Origin: Oscillospiraceae bacterium
Lineage (GTDB): Bacteria; Bacillota; Clostridia; Lachnospirales; Lachnospiraceae
DNA length: 64,000 nucleotides
Assembly: GCA_021771715.1 (NCBI GenBank)
Contig: JAETOO010000004.1
Location: forward strand, 1 to 64,000
Direction: 5' to 3'
The notes beneath the pieces are model-generated. The model searched no databases, was not told where the DNA came from, and saw only the letters and a program-made list of their open reading frames with translations. Of this stretch, positions 1 to 8,148 are shown piece after piece. Position 1 is the first letter of the stretch. Each line of letters begins with the position of its first letter. Both the position numbers and the translations under genes were made by a program.

Positions 1-558
1 TTCTGCCTGCTTTAATTTCTGATTTCTTTTATTGCATTCAATTCTATCTCGGAAAAACTTCTTTAATTGCTCTAAAAAGTCTTCGGGTGATTCATAGAGA
101 GACTTGATGATTTCCTTCGGACGATACGTAACAAGAGCCTTCGTAATGGAATATTTCATTAAGTCTGCATCAATAAGAAAACTATTTCTGTATCCCTGAA
201 AAAGCTGTAAAACAAGATATTCGATCTTGCTAACAACCGAAAAGTAAATATGAATCTCTTCGTCAAAAAGAGACAGAAAATCATTTATAAACTGAGCATT
301 CTGTTTGTTGAGGGAAGCAAAACCATACCTAAATTGTTTTTGCTGGAACATCGTACTTTTGATTTCTCCATTATGATCTTTTCTGTCTGCATACTTTTCT
401 TCAAAAGCAGCATGTCTCTGCAAAACATCTTTCTTTTCTGATGACCATCCCACAATCATAGTTACAAAATTATCGTAATAATTTATAGCACTTACTGTCG
501 TATAATTGATTTTTCGGCTGTGCTCAGATTCATCATAATAGAATCTATATGTAGACAT
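1..558 (-). CDS. DUF3800-like protein, C-terminus beyond window
   Basis: An open frame begins with ATG at 558 (cat at 556-558), preceded by GGAGG, and runs off the left edge with no stop, giving at least 186 residues. The N-terminus reads MSTYRFYYDESEHS; the early YYDES motif resembles the metal-binding DE motif that opens DUF3800 proteins, which are predicted to have an RNase H-like fold. Function is unknown. It follows hsdS by 38 bp on the same strand, so it is probably in the hsdMS transcription unit. The DUF3800 assignment rests on this short motif and overall character, so it is moderate. Composition is AT-rich, like hsdMS and unlike most of the window. Confidence 0.6.
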   Translation of the reverse strand, partial: MSTYRFYYDESEHSRKINYTTVSAINYYDNFVTMIVGWSSEKKDVLQRHAAFEEKYADRKDHNGEIKSTMFQQKQFRYGFASLNKQNAQFINDFLSLFDEEIHIYFSVVSKIEYLVLQLFQGYRNSFLIDADLMKYSITKALVTYRPKEIIKSLYESPEDFLEQLKKFFRDRIECNKRNQKLKQAE

Positions 559-596
559 TTGGCAATGCCTCCTTTCGTAAAAGATAATTTAGCGGC

Positions 597-1742
597 TTAA
601 TCTTGCGGTGTTAATCGTTGAAGAAGCATATTGCAAAGCCGATGACCCACATCAATATCAGCCTCATTTTGATAAATCTGTTCAGTTAATTGAGTCGCTA
701 CCTTATCAAATTGCTCTAAAAGAGCATCAGGCGGAACTGTAATGTCGTATTCAACAACTTGTGATACTTTTATGCTTGCCTGAACAGAACCAATTTCATA
801 AGCAGCCAGTTCGTGTTGCTTACGAAGAAGATACTGGTACAAATACATCGGTAGATGAATGTCGTGACATCTAAAAGCCACAATATTCTGAGCAATAGAG
901 CCCGTATCTCCCCAAAAAAGTTTTAGTTCAGCCAAACTGCCAACTGTACTCATTAATATATCCTTTTGTTTCGGATGTCCGCTTCTAAACCAAGTTTTAT
1001 AGGTTTCCTCCGAAACGAACTTAACACAGTTTCGGTATGTTGCAATTCTGCCATCGGTTCTTAGCGCTGCAATTTCAATCAACGGATATGGCGTTTCTGC
1101 ACTATCGTTAGGTGGAGTTTTACCTCTGTTATCAATAGTGTCTGCAAGTTCGTGGAGCTTTTTAACAGTAAATCCTACCGATGTATCTTCAACAAACATT
1201 TTTTTGAATATAGCAGTAAGGACCGCTTCTAAATTATCATTTATCCTTTTTTTCAACTCAATCCGATCCGTGATTGTCTGATAAGCTTTGACGATTTTTC
1301 GCTGTTCCTCAATAGGTGGGGCAGGCAGTTCAACATTGCACAACTCGTCCCAGTCAAAAATCTCCCGCACACTGCCGTGTGACTTATACCTTGCATATCT
1401 GTCAAATTCGGGACGGCTGAACCAAAGCATCAAATATTCCGAATCAAGTTCAGCTTTTTTGATGACTTCAAACACAGTATAAGAGCTTGAAATAATGCAA
1501 TCTTCACTGTCCAAATAAGCAATAGACACCTTTTCGCCGTTTCGGGAGGTAACAGGACCGTAAGCAAATTGTCCCGTTTGAACAACCTTATAGTTTGACA
1601 AATCCGTTCCAACAATATTGGCGATCGACGGAATAAACCGCTTTTCTATACTAACACCTAGCAATCTTGTAATGGACAAATCTTTATTTCGGTTGTCAAC
1701 TATTTGGATATACTGTCCGAGTTTTTTATAATTCGATTTCAT
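597..1742 (-). CDS. hsdS: Type I restriction-modification specificity subunit HsdS
   Basis: HsdS recognises the DNA target of a type I restriction-modification complex through two target-recognition domains separated by conserved helical spacers. The protein (381 residues from the ATG at 1742) shows this layout: a first recognition domain, a central spacer with PPIEEQRKIV and a long helix, a second recognition domain, and a C-terminal spacer (VPPDALLEQFDKV). The frame is open upstream to 1799, but the ATG at 1742 has AAGGAG 6 nt before it and overlaps the end of hsdM by 17 bp, which decides the start. No hsdR is seen; it could lie beyond the left edge. Being of low GC, the block looks acquired. 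Confidence 0.88.
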   Translation of the reverse strand: MKSNYKKLGQYIQIVDNRNKDLSITRLLGVSIEKRFIPSIANIVGTDLSNYKVVQTGQFAYGPVTSRNGEKVSIAYLDSEDCIISSSYTVFEVIKKAELDSEYLMLWFSRPEFDRYARYKSHGSVREIFDWDELCNVELPAPPIEEQRKIVKAYQTITDRIELKKRINDNLEAVLTAIFKKMFVEDTSVGFTVKKLHELADTIDNRGKTPPNDSAETPYPLIEIAALRTDGRIATYRNCVKFVSEETYKTWFRSGHPKQKDILMSTVGSLAELKLFWGDTGSIAQNIVAFRCHDIHLPMYLYQYLLRKQHELAAYEIGSVQASIKVSQVVEYDITVPPDALLEQFDKVATQLTEQIYQNEADIDVGHRLCNMLLQRLTPQD

Positions 1743-3297
1743 ATCCCAACTCCTTAAATACGGAAAGCATATCTGCCTTGGATTTTTCTTCGGCAACAAG
1801 CAGCTCTTTTAACTCGCCCTGCAACGCTTTCATCTTAGTATCAAAATCAATGTTTTCATCACGGTTGACAAATTTAATGTATCTGCTCGGTACAAGCGTA
1901 AAGCCCTTTTCTTTCACTTCCTCAAGTGAAGCAGAGTAACAGAACTCCGGCACATTTTCGTATGTTTCCTCATATCCTTCCTGCTGCCAGTTATGATATA
2001 CCGCAGTGACCTTTGCTCTATCCTCCTCCGTCAATTCGATGTATTTCTTCTCATAAGGACTACCCATTTGCCGCAAATCCATAAACAGAATTTCATTTTC
2101 ACGGTTGCGATAGCGTTTAAGCTGCCCATTCTGCTCCGCCACACGAGCCTTCTTATTCTTATTCAAAATCCAAAGCGTAACGCTGATGTCAGTAGTATAG
2201 AAAAGGTTTCTCGGCAAAATGATAATGGCTTCCACAAGATGGTTTTCTATAAGCTGCTGCCGAATTCTAAGCTCTGTTCCGTCATCGGACAACGCACCGT
2301 TGGCAAGTAGAAATCCGGCAACACCATTCTGTGAGAGTTTGGAAACAATATTCAATATCCAGCCGTAATTCGCATTGCTTGTCGGCGGCACTTCATAACC
2401 GTTCCAACGAGGGTCGTCTGTAAGCTCGTCGTTTCCACGCCATTCCTTCTGATTGAACGGAGGATTTGCCATGATGTAGTCGGCTTTCAGGTCCTTGTGC
2501 TGGTCATTAGTAAAGGTATTCGCCGCCATCTCTCCAAGATTTGCAGAGATGCCACGAATGGCTAAATTCATCTTTGCCAGCTTGAATGTGGTATTTGTGT
2601 ATTCCTGACCGTAGATAGATATTTTCTTCTTGTTTCCACTGTGCGCCTCCACGAACTTAATGGACTGGACGAACATACCACCCGAACCGCAACAAGGGTC
2701 GTAAAGAATACCGTCATAAGGCTCAAGCATTTCAGCAATTAAGTTTACTATACATTTTGGGGTATAAAATTCGCCCTTACCCTTACCTTCCGCAAGTGCG
2801 AATTTACTCAGAAAATACTCATATACACGCCCGATAATATCGTTCTCTTTATCATCTGTGTTAATACGGTTGATTTCATCAAGTAAGGATGCCAGCTTTG
2901 CTGTATCAATATGCAACCTGGAATAATAGTTATCCGGCAACGCACCCTTCAGCGCTGGATTATTTTTCTCTATCGTATAAAGAGCCGTGTCGATTTTTAA
3001 AGCAATATCGTCCTGCTTTGCATTTTCAATAATGTAGCTCCAGCGGCTTTCTTCAGGAAGATAGAATACATTTTCCTGAGTGTAGAACGGTTTCATATCC
3101 GCATATTTTTCACCGTGTGTTTCAATAATCTTTTTGCGACATTCTACAAATTTATCACTTGCGAACTTCAAAAAAAACAAGCTCAATACAACGTGCTTGT
3201 ATTCAGCGGGTTCAACTGAACCTCTGAGCTTATCAGCACTTTTCCATAGAGCTTCCTCCATAGGTACTTCTTTTTTGGGTTTTGCAGCCTTAGCCAT
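1726..3297 (-). CDS. hsdM: Type I restriction-modification N6-adenine methyltransferase HsdM
   Basis: HsdM methylates adenine in the target chosen by HsdS and protects host DNA. In 523 residues it has the N-terminal helical HsdM domain (about 1-150), the EFYTP motif (about 176-180), the S-adenosylmethionine-binding motif I DPCCGSGG (about 200-207) and the catalytic NPPF motif IV (about 278-281), the signature of N6-adenine methylases. The ATG at 3297 is preferred over an upstream ATG at 3336 because GGAGGAG lies just before it. It is the first gene of the hsdM-hsdS-DUF3800 unit and is divergent from the Fic gene. All catalytic motifs are intact. Confidence 0.93.
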   Translation of the reverse strand: MAKAAKPKKEVPMEEALWKSADKLRGSVEPAEYKHVVLSLFFLKFASDKFVECRKKIIETHGEKYADMKPFYTQENVFYLPEESRWSYIIENAKQDDIALKIDTALYTIEKNNPALKGALPDNYYSRLHIDTAKLASLLDEINRINTDDKENDIIGRVYEYFLSKFALAEGKGKGEFYTPKCIVNLIAEMLEPYDGILYDPCCGSGGMFVQSIKFVEAHSGNKKKISIYGQEYTNTTFKLAKMNLAIRGISANLGEMAANTFTNDQHKDLKADYIMANPPFNQKEWRGNDELTDDPRWNGYEVPPTSNANYGWILNIVSKLSQNGVAGFLLANGALSDDGTELRIRQQLIENHLVEAIIILPRNLFYTTDISVTLWILNKNKKARVAEQNGQLKRYRNRENEILFMDLRQMGSPYEKKYIELTEEDRAKVTAVYHNWQQEGYEETYENVPEFCYSASLEEVKEKGFTLVPSRYIKFVNRDENIDFDTKMKALQGELKELLVAEEKSKADMLSVFKELGYEIEL

Positions 3298-3586
3298 TAA
3301 TTTCTCCTCCGCATATTCAATCTGCACACTACTCATCTAAGGTAACTTCACATATATGTCCAATGTCACAATGAAACACCTTACGTATCCGCATAAGTAT
3401 CTTCAACTATTCATTTGACAGTATACATCACAAATTCAAGAGTTTCAAACCATTCAGGCAAAAAACTCTCAAAATGAAATAAACGCAAACATTCTGTTTC
3501 TTTATTTCAAGTTTGACTAGTTTTTTGAAATAATAGGAGTATAATAGAAGCATATATTTCAAGTTTTCCGAAAGGAGGCAACTCTT
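3298..3586. promoter_or_regulatory. Divergent hsdM/fic intergenic region with ATTTCAAGT motifs
   Basis: This AT-rich gap separates the divergent hsdM and fic genes. The 9-mer ATTTCAAGT occurs at 3504-3512 and 3556-3564, and an inverted partial copy TTGAAAT lies at 3525-3531. TTGACT at 3513-3518 and TATAAT at 3540-3545 resemble promoter boxes but are 21 bp apart, so the exact promoter is uncertain. The motif returns on both sides of the fic stop codon, which suggests an operator, possibly for the winged-helix domain of Fic itself (inference). Confidence 0.5.
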
Positions 3587-4729
3587 ATGAATAACCGTGC
3601 AGGTCACTATAAATCAAATTTATCGGGAGAAATGGCATACAAGTCTTTCGTTCCGAATCCTCTGCCTCCTGCTCTTCCGATTGAGCTGACAGAAGATATG
3701 ATAGCTTTACTTGTAAAAGCAAATTCGCAGCTCGCCGTTTTGGAACATGTTGCTACCCGCATTCCCAATGTTGAATTGTTCGTATCTATGTATGTGCGCA
3801 AAGAAGCATTGATGTCTTCACAGATTGAAGGTACGCAGGCAACATTAGAAGATGTTCTCGATCCAATGCTGGACGCAAACACAAACCGCAATGTTGCAGA
3901 TGTCATAAATTATATCAAAGCTACTGAATTTGCAATCGAGCGTTTGCAGACACTGCCATTATGCAATCGCTTGATCAAGGAAGCCTATGCAATTTTGATG
4001 GACGGAGTACGAGGACAAGAAAAAAGTCCCGGTGAGTTCAGATATTCACAAAACTGGATCGGAGGTCAGGGCAGTACACTCAAAAATGCTCGATACATTC
4101 CTCCATCTCCCGATGACATGTTAGATGCCATGTCCGACCTCGAAAAATATATCAACGCTGATGATGAGCTTGATGCCTTAGTCCGTGCAGCATTGATACA
4201 TTATCAGTTTGAAACCATCCATCCTTTCCTGGACGGAAATGGTCGTGTCGGACGCTTGCTGATTACCCTGTTTCTGATGGAGCAGAAAGTCCTCACCACT
4301 CCGGCTCTCTACATTTCCTGTTTTCTTAAGAAAAATCGTGTGGAATACTACGACCGCATGACCGAAGTAAGAACAAAAGGCAACTACGAACAGTGGATAA
4401 AGTTCTTCCTGCAAGCTATCCTGGAATCTGCCGAAGATGCAACTGCAACAATCGATGAGTTAATTGTTCTTCATGATGCAAATGTAGCCGTAATCTCCAA
4501 ACTGGGCCGTGCTGCCAAAAATACAATGCTGGTTTTCAACTACCTGGAATCCAATCCTATTATTGAGATCAGAAAAACAGCTGAGGCTTTAGGCATTACT
4601 TTTAATACCACATCCAGCGCAGTTAATCGTTTGGTGAATGAAGGTATTCTGGTACAAACATCCGGCAACAGCAGAAATCGTACCTTTGCCTATGAAGCGT
4701 ATCTGAATATTCTGCGCAAGGAAACTTGA
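3587..4729 (+). CDS. Fic family protein, class II, with C-terminal winged helix
   Basis: Fic enzymes usually transfer AMP from ATP onto hydroxyl side chains of target proteins. The 380-residue protein has the catalytic motif HPFLDGNGR at about 212-220 followed by R223, matching HPFx(D/E)GNGRxxR with the catalytic His. An N-terminal SSQIEG at 77-82 fits the inhibitory (S/T)xxxE(G/N) helix motif of class II Fic proteins, so the enzyme should be self-inhibited. The last 80 residues look like a winged helix-turn-helix, common in Fic proteins with an N-terminal domain. AAAGGAGG precedes the ATG. It stands alone, divergent from hsdM. The target is not predictable. Confidence 0.9.
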   Translation: MNNRAGHYKSNLSGEMAYKSFVPNPLPPALPIELTEDMIALLVKANSQLAVLEHVATRIPNVELFVSMYVRKEALMSSQIEGTQATLEDVLDPMLDANTNRNVADVINYIKATEFAIERLQTLPLCNRLIKEAYAILMDGVRGQEKSPGEFRYSQNWIGGQGSTLKNARYIPPSPDDMLDAMSDLEKYINADDELDALVRAALIHYQFETIHPFLDGNGRVGRLLITLFLMEQKVLTTPALYISCFLKKNRVEYYDRMTEVRTKGNYEQWIKFFLQAILESAEDATATIDELIVLHDANVAVISKLGRAAKNTMLVFNYLESNPIIEIRKTAEALGITFNTTSSAVNRLVNEGILVQTSGNSRNRTFAYEAYLNILRKET

Positions 4730-4764
4730 AATTACAGCTGATCAAAGTTCTTGTTATTTCAAGT
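4724..4764. promoter_or_regulatory. Inverted ATTTCAAGT pair across the fic stop codon
   Basis: ACTTGAAAT at 4724-4732 overlaps the fic stop codon and its exact inverse ATTTCAAGT lies at 4756-4764, forming a 9-bp inverted repeat with a 23-bp gap. The same 9-mer stands twice upstream of fic. It could be an operator or a weak RNA stem. Confidence 0.4.
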
Positions 4765-4801
4765 TGAACAGTAAAAATCAAATAAGATATTGGTTGAAAA
4801 G

Positions 4802-4847
4802 AAAGAACGCAGCGTCGGCCAAAAACTCCGAATACACTGCGTTCTTT
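4802..4847. terminator. Possible bidirectional terminator between fic and the Bce-type permease
   Basis: AAAGAACGCAG (4802-4812) pairs with CTGCGTTCTTT (4837-4847) over a 24-nt loop, followed by T on the plus strand and preceded by A-rich sequence. It sits between convergent genes. The loop is long for a classical intrinsic terminator. Confidence 0.4.
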
Positions 4848-4893
4848 TCTGACATGACTGCCAACTGATTTTATATGTGAAATATCTGAGCCT

Positions 4894-6948
4894 CTACGTG
4901 AAGCTCTTGCTGACAATCCGGTAATACGCCCGCGAGGTGATCAGGTACACAGCCGTGTAGAAGACCGCGAAGATCAGGAAGCACACGGTCGTGACGCCGC
5001 GCACGAACGATTCGTTGGACAGACCGAACAGCATCAGGATCTTGTAGACCGGAGGGAACGCGAACAGCTGATGCAGCCCCGCCAGGGCCAGCGGCAGGAA
5101 GAAGACCGTGAGCATCTGCGAGTTGACGCTCCGCCGGATGTCCTGCTTCGTCATGCCGACCTTCCGCATCACCTCGAACCGCGACTGGTCCTCATAGCCC
5201 TCGGTAATCTGCTTGTAGTACATGATCAGCACGGCGGCCACGATGAAGACACAGCCGAGCAGGATCCCGAGCACAAACAGCCCGCCGTACATGCCGTAGA
5301 AAAAGGCACGCTCATTTGCAATACACGAACTGGTCACCCCACGAAACGTATCGTCCGTTCCGCCAAACTGCAGGGCGTCGATCGCCGCGTCAATCCGCTC
5401 AGACAGCGCAATCATCGCCTCGTCCTCCTCGCCGTCATCCATTCCGTCCACCTCGAAGCCGAGGTACGTGCGGGCGATCGACGCATACTCGCCGTACACC
5501 TGTCTCTGCGCCTCATCCACCCTGAAAAAGGTCTCCATATCCGGCAGTATAATAAAAACAGAAGAGACGATCTGTGAGGCGGCAAGCGAGTTTGAGACAA
5601 ACTCCGGCACTTCCCCTTTTACCTTCCAGGTCCCGACATCGTGGAGCGTCATCGTTTCGAATCCGTACGCCATGCCGCGGTTGCAGCTCACCAGCACCTC
5701 ATCCTTCTCCAGCGTCTCCTCCTTCCCTGCCAGCTTATTGTAATCTTCCACCGGGACAAAAAACAGCGTTCTCAGACTCGCATAGTCCCCGACGATATTC
5801 TGGGAATTCTCCTTTGCCCGAAGCCACGCCTGATCCCCCTCCACGCAGCCCGTCACCGCAAGATACCGGTAATGCCAGGGATCCCGCATCGACAGACCGC
5901 TCTTTGCGAGCTCCTCCTCCACGGTATCATAGACGGCCGTTTCGTACTCCTCTTTCACTGACAGCGTCTGAATCTGTATATCCCGCGGGTACGTCTCGCG
6001 CAGCGCATTTTCTTTTCCCACGTAGAGCGAGATCACCGCCGAGACCATGACGAGCACCATCGTCGACAGAACACAGATCGAGGCCAGGCCGGCGCCGTTG
6101 CGCTTCATCCTATAGAGCATCGAGGAGACAGACACGAAGTGGTTCGCCTTATAGTAGTAGCTCTTCCGCTTTTTCAGCAGCCTGCAGAACACGACGGAGC
6201 CCGCGATAAACAGCAGGTAGGTCGCGAGAATCACCAGCAGCACCGCCCCGAAAAAACCGATCAGGGCCGAGCTGGGATCCTCCAGTGATACTGCAATATA
6301 ATATGCCGCAGCCAGCAGTAAAAGCCCGACAAGCGCCAGCAGCACATTGCCCTTGGGCGGCTTCTCCCCTGTCTGGTCGCTGTGCAGCAGCTCCATCGGA
6401 TTCGCCATCTGGATCTGTCGCAGGCCGTTTGCCAGGATCAGCACAAAGATGACGGCGAAGATCACCAGCGTCGTCCACATCGCCCCGGGTGCCACGGAAA
6501 AGCGCAGGCTGATTTCCCCGCCGAGCACATGTGCGATCGCAAGCTCCGACGCCTTCGAAAACAGCACTCCGAGCAGCAACCCTCCGCCAAAAGAGAGCAG
6601 CGCCGTCAGAACGCTCTCCCAGATGAGAATCCGCGCGATGTTCCATTTTCCCATGCCAAGGATATTGTAGAGGCCGAATTCCTGCTTCCGGCGCCGGATC
6701 AGGAAGGAATTGGTGTAAAAAAGAAAAATCAGAGAAAATATACCGAATACGCCGCTGCCAAGCACCAGCATCTCCTGCAGCAGATCCCCGCCGCGCATTT
6801 CCCGCACCTGCTCGCTCTCGATCAGGAAAAAGAACAGGTAGCTGACCATGATCATGCAGATGCAGGTCAGAAGGTACGGCGCGTACATCCTGCCGTTTTT
6901 GCGGATGCTGTTGACTGCCATCCGGCGGTACAGGCCATGCTTTTTCAT
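4894..6948 (-). CDS. BceB-type ABC transporter permease (FtsX family)
   Basis: This 684-residue membrane protein is the permease of a Bce-type transporter, which confers resistance to cell-wall-active peptides such as bacitracin and senses them together with its kinase. It shows an N-terminal FtsX-like unit (first TM about 20-43, then several TMs), a large extracytoplasmic domain in the second half (about 310-525), and a closing set of TMs. This one-large-loop layout is typical of BceB/VraG/YxdM proteins. Its ATG overlaps the stop of the upstream ATPase (ATGA) and GGAGGTGA lies just upstream. The real substrate cannot be read from sequence. Confidence 0.88.
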   Translation of the reverse strand: MKKHGLYRRMAVNSIRKNGRMYAPYLLTCICMIMVSYLFFFLIESEQVREMRGGDLLQEMLVLGSGVFGIFSLIFLFYTNSFLIRRRKQEFGLYNILGMGKWNIARILIWESVLTALLSFGGGLLLGVLFSKASELAIAHVLGGEISLRFSVAPGAMWTTLVIFAVIFVLILANGLRQIQMANPMELLHSDQTGEKPPKGNVLLALVGLLLLAAAYYIAVSLEDPSSALIGFFGAVLLVILATYLLFIAGSVVFCRLLKKRKSYYYKANHFVSVSSMLYRMKRNGAGLASICVLSTMVLVMVSAVISLYVGKENALRETYPRDIQIQTLSVKEEYETAVYDTVEEELAKSGLSMRDPWHYRYLAVTGCVEGDQAWLRAKENSQNIVGDYASLRTLFFVPVEDYNKLAGKEETLEKDEVLVSCNRGMAYGFETMTLHDVGTWKVKGEVPEFVSNSLAASQIVSSVFIILPDMETFFRVDEAQRQVYGEYASIARTYLGFEVDGMDDGEEDEAMIALSERIDAAIDALQFGGTDDTFRGVTSSCIANERAFFYGMYGGLFVLGILLGCVFIVAAVLIMYYKQITEGYEDQSRFEVMRKVGMTKQDIRRSVNSQMLTVFFLPLALAGLHQLFAFPPVYKILMLFGLSNESFVRGVTTVCFLIFAVFYTAVYLITSRAYYRIVSKSFT

Positions 6949-7709
6949 GCCCGGTCACCTCCCGTCGCCAGCAGCGTCAGCGTATCGGAAATCTTCTGAT
7001 ACAGCTGCTCATCCGTGCTCGTGCCGCGGTAGATCTGGTGAAAGACCTCCCCGTCGCGGATAAACAGGACGCGCCCCGCATGGCTCGCCGCCTTCACGGA
7101 GTGCGTGACCATCAGGATCGTCTGCCCGCTGTCGTTGACCGCCGCAAACAGCCGCAGCAGCTCATCCGTCGCCCGTGAGTCGAGTGCGCCCGTCGGCTCG
7201 TCCGCGAGAATCAGTTTCGGGTGTGTGATCAGGGCGCGCGCCACCGCAGCCCGCTGCTTCTGTCCTCCGGAGACCTCATACGGGTACTTCTGCAGCAGCG
7301 ACTCGATCCCGAGCGTCCTCGCGATCGGCTGCAGCCTTTTCACCATCTCGTCGTACCCGGCCCCGGCAAGCACCAGCGGCAGAAAAATGTTGTCCTGGAG
7401 GGAAAAGGTGTCCAGCAGATTGAACTCCTGAAACACGAAGCCGAGATTGTCCCTGCGGAACGCCGCCCGCTCGGACTCCCTGATCTTTGAGAAATCGCGG
7501 CCATCCAGCAGAATCTTCCCGCCCGACGGCCGGTCCAGCGCCGCGAGGATGTTCAGAAGCGTCGTCTTGCCCGATCCGCTCTCCCCCATGATCGCGACGT
7601 ACTCCCCCTCCTCGACCTGAAAGGACACGTCTTTGAGCGCCTGCACCTGATTGCCGCCGAAGCGCGTCGTGTATGTTTTCTTTACATTGCTCACCGATAA
7701 AATCGCCAT
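6945..7709 (-). CDS. BceA-type ABC transporter ATPase
   Basis: This 254-residue ATPase powers the adjacent BceB-type permease. It has Walker A (GESGSGKTT at about 42-50), the Q-loop, signature VSGGQKQR, Walker B with catalytic Glu (LILADEPTGALD) and an H-loop (TH). The LDEPTGALDS-like stretch and length match the MacB/LolD-like antimicrobial peptide group. The start has AAGGAGGAACAGAC before ATG. Transcription probably continues from the sensor kinase gene, but a 285-bp repeat element separates the two, so the coupling may have been altered. Confidence 0.92.
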   Translation of the reverse strand: MAILSVSNVKKTYTTRFGGNQVQALKDVSFQVEEGEYVAIMGESGSGKTTLLNILAALDRPSGGKILLDGRDFSKIRESERAAFRRDNLGFVFQEFNLLDTFSLQDNIFLPLVLAGAGYDEMVKRLQPIARTLGIESLLQKYPYEVSGGQKQRAAVARALITHPKLILADEPTGALDSRATDELLRLFAAVNDSGQTILMVTHSVKAASHAGRVLFIRDGEVFHQIYRGTSTDEQLYQKISDTLTLLATGGDRA

Positions 7710-7775
7710 GTCTGTTCCTCCTTGCTCTTCCTGGACGGGCGGCGTGATCTCAAGCTGCGCCCGCTTTACAATGCG

Positions 7776-8060
7776 TTACAGTTCAGCCAGGACGCCATGC
7801 AAGCCGCAGGTCTACGCTCCGCTTCGGTCGGCGCTAATCGTGTGCCACCGGCACACAGCGCCCCGCTTGCTACGCAAGCTATCCGCCGCTATGCGGCTCC
7901 TGTCTGTGGCTGAACGGGTCTACGCTTCGCTTCGGTCGGTGCTAAACGAGTCCCACTGGGACTCAGCACCGTTCCGCCCATTCAAAAATGGTAATACAGC
8001 CCTTAGCAAGCAAGCTTGCACAGTCTGTCTTCCCATTTTTTTTGCATGGCTGAACTGTAA
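7776..8060. repeat. 285-bp intergenic element with 14-bp terminal inverted repeat and two tandem covarying hairpins
   Basis: The element fills the 438-bp gap between the sensor kinase and ATPase genes. Its ends are perfect 14-bp inverted repeats, TTACAGTTCAGCCA (7776-7789) and TGGCTGAACTGTAA (8047-8060). Inside are two related units starting GGTCTACGCT at 7809 and 7917. Each ends in a long hairpin: 7830-7862 with stems GGCGCT/AGCGCC and GTGTGCC/GGCACAC, and 7938-7970 with stems GGTGCT/AGCACC and GAGTCCC/GGGACTC. Three pairs differ between the copies and all are compensated. A further hairpin GCTTGC-TAC-GCAAGC lies at 7865-7879. There is no transposase gene, so it looks like a MITE- or REP-type element. 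Confidence 0.75.
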
Positions 8061-8148
8061 CTTCAATGCACATTGTAGCAGGAGAAACTGTTCTCTGCCA
8101 TTTCTTCGGCTTACAGAAACCTTACAATCCTGCAAGGTTGCCGGGGCA

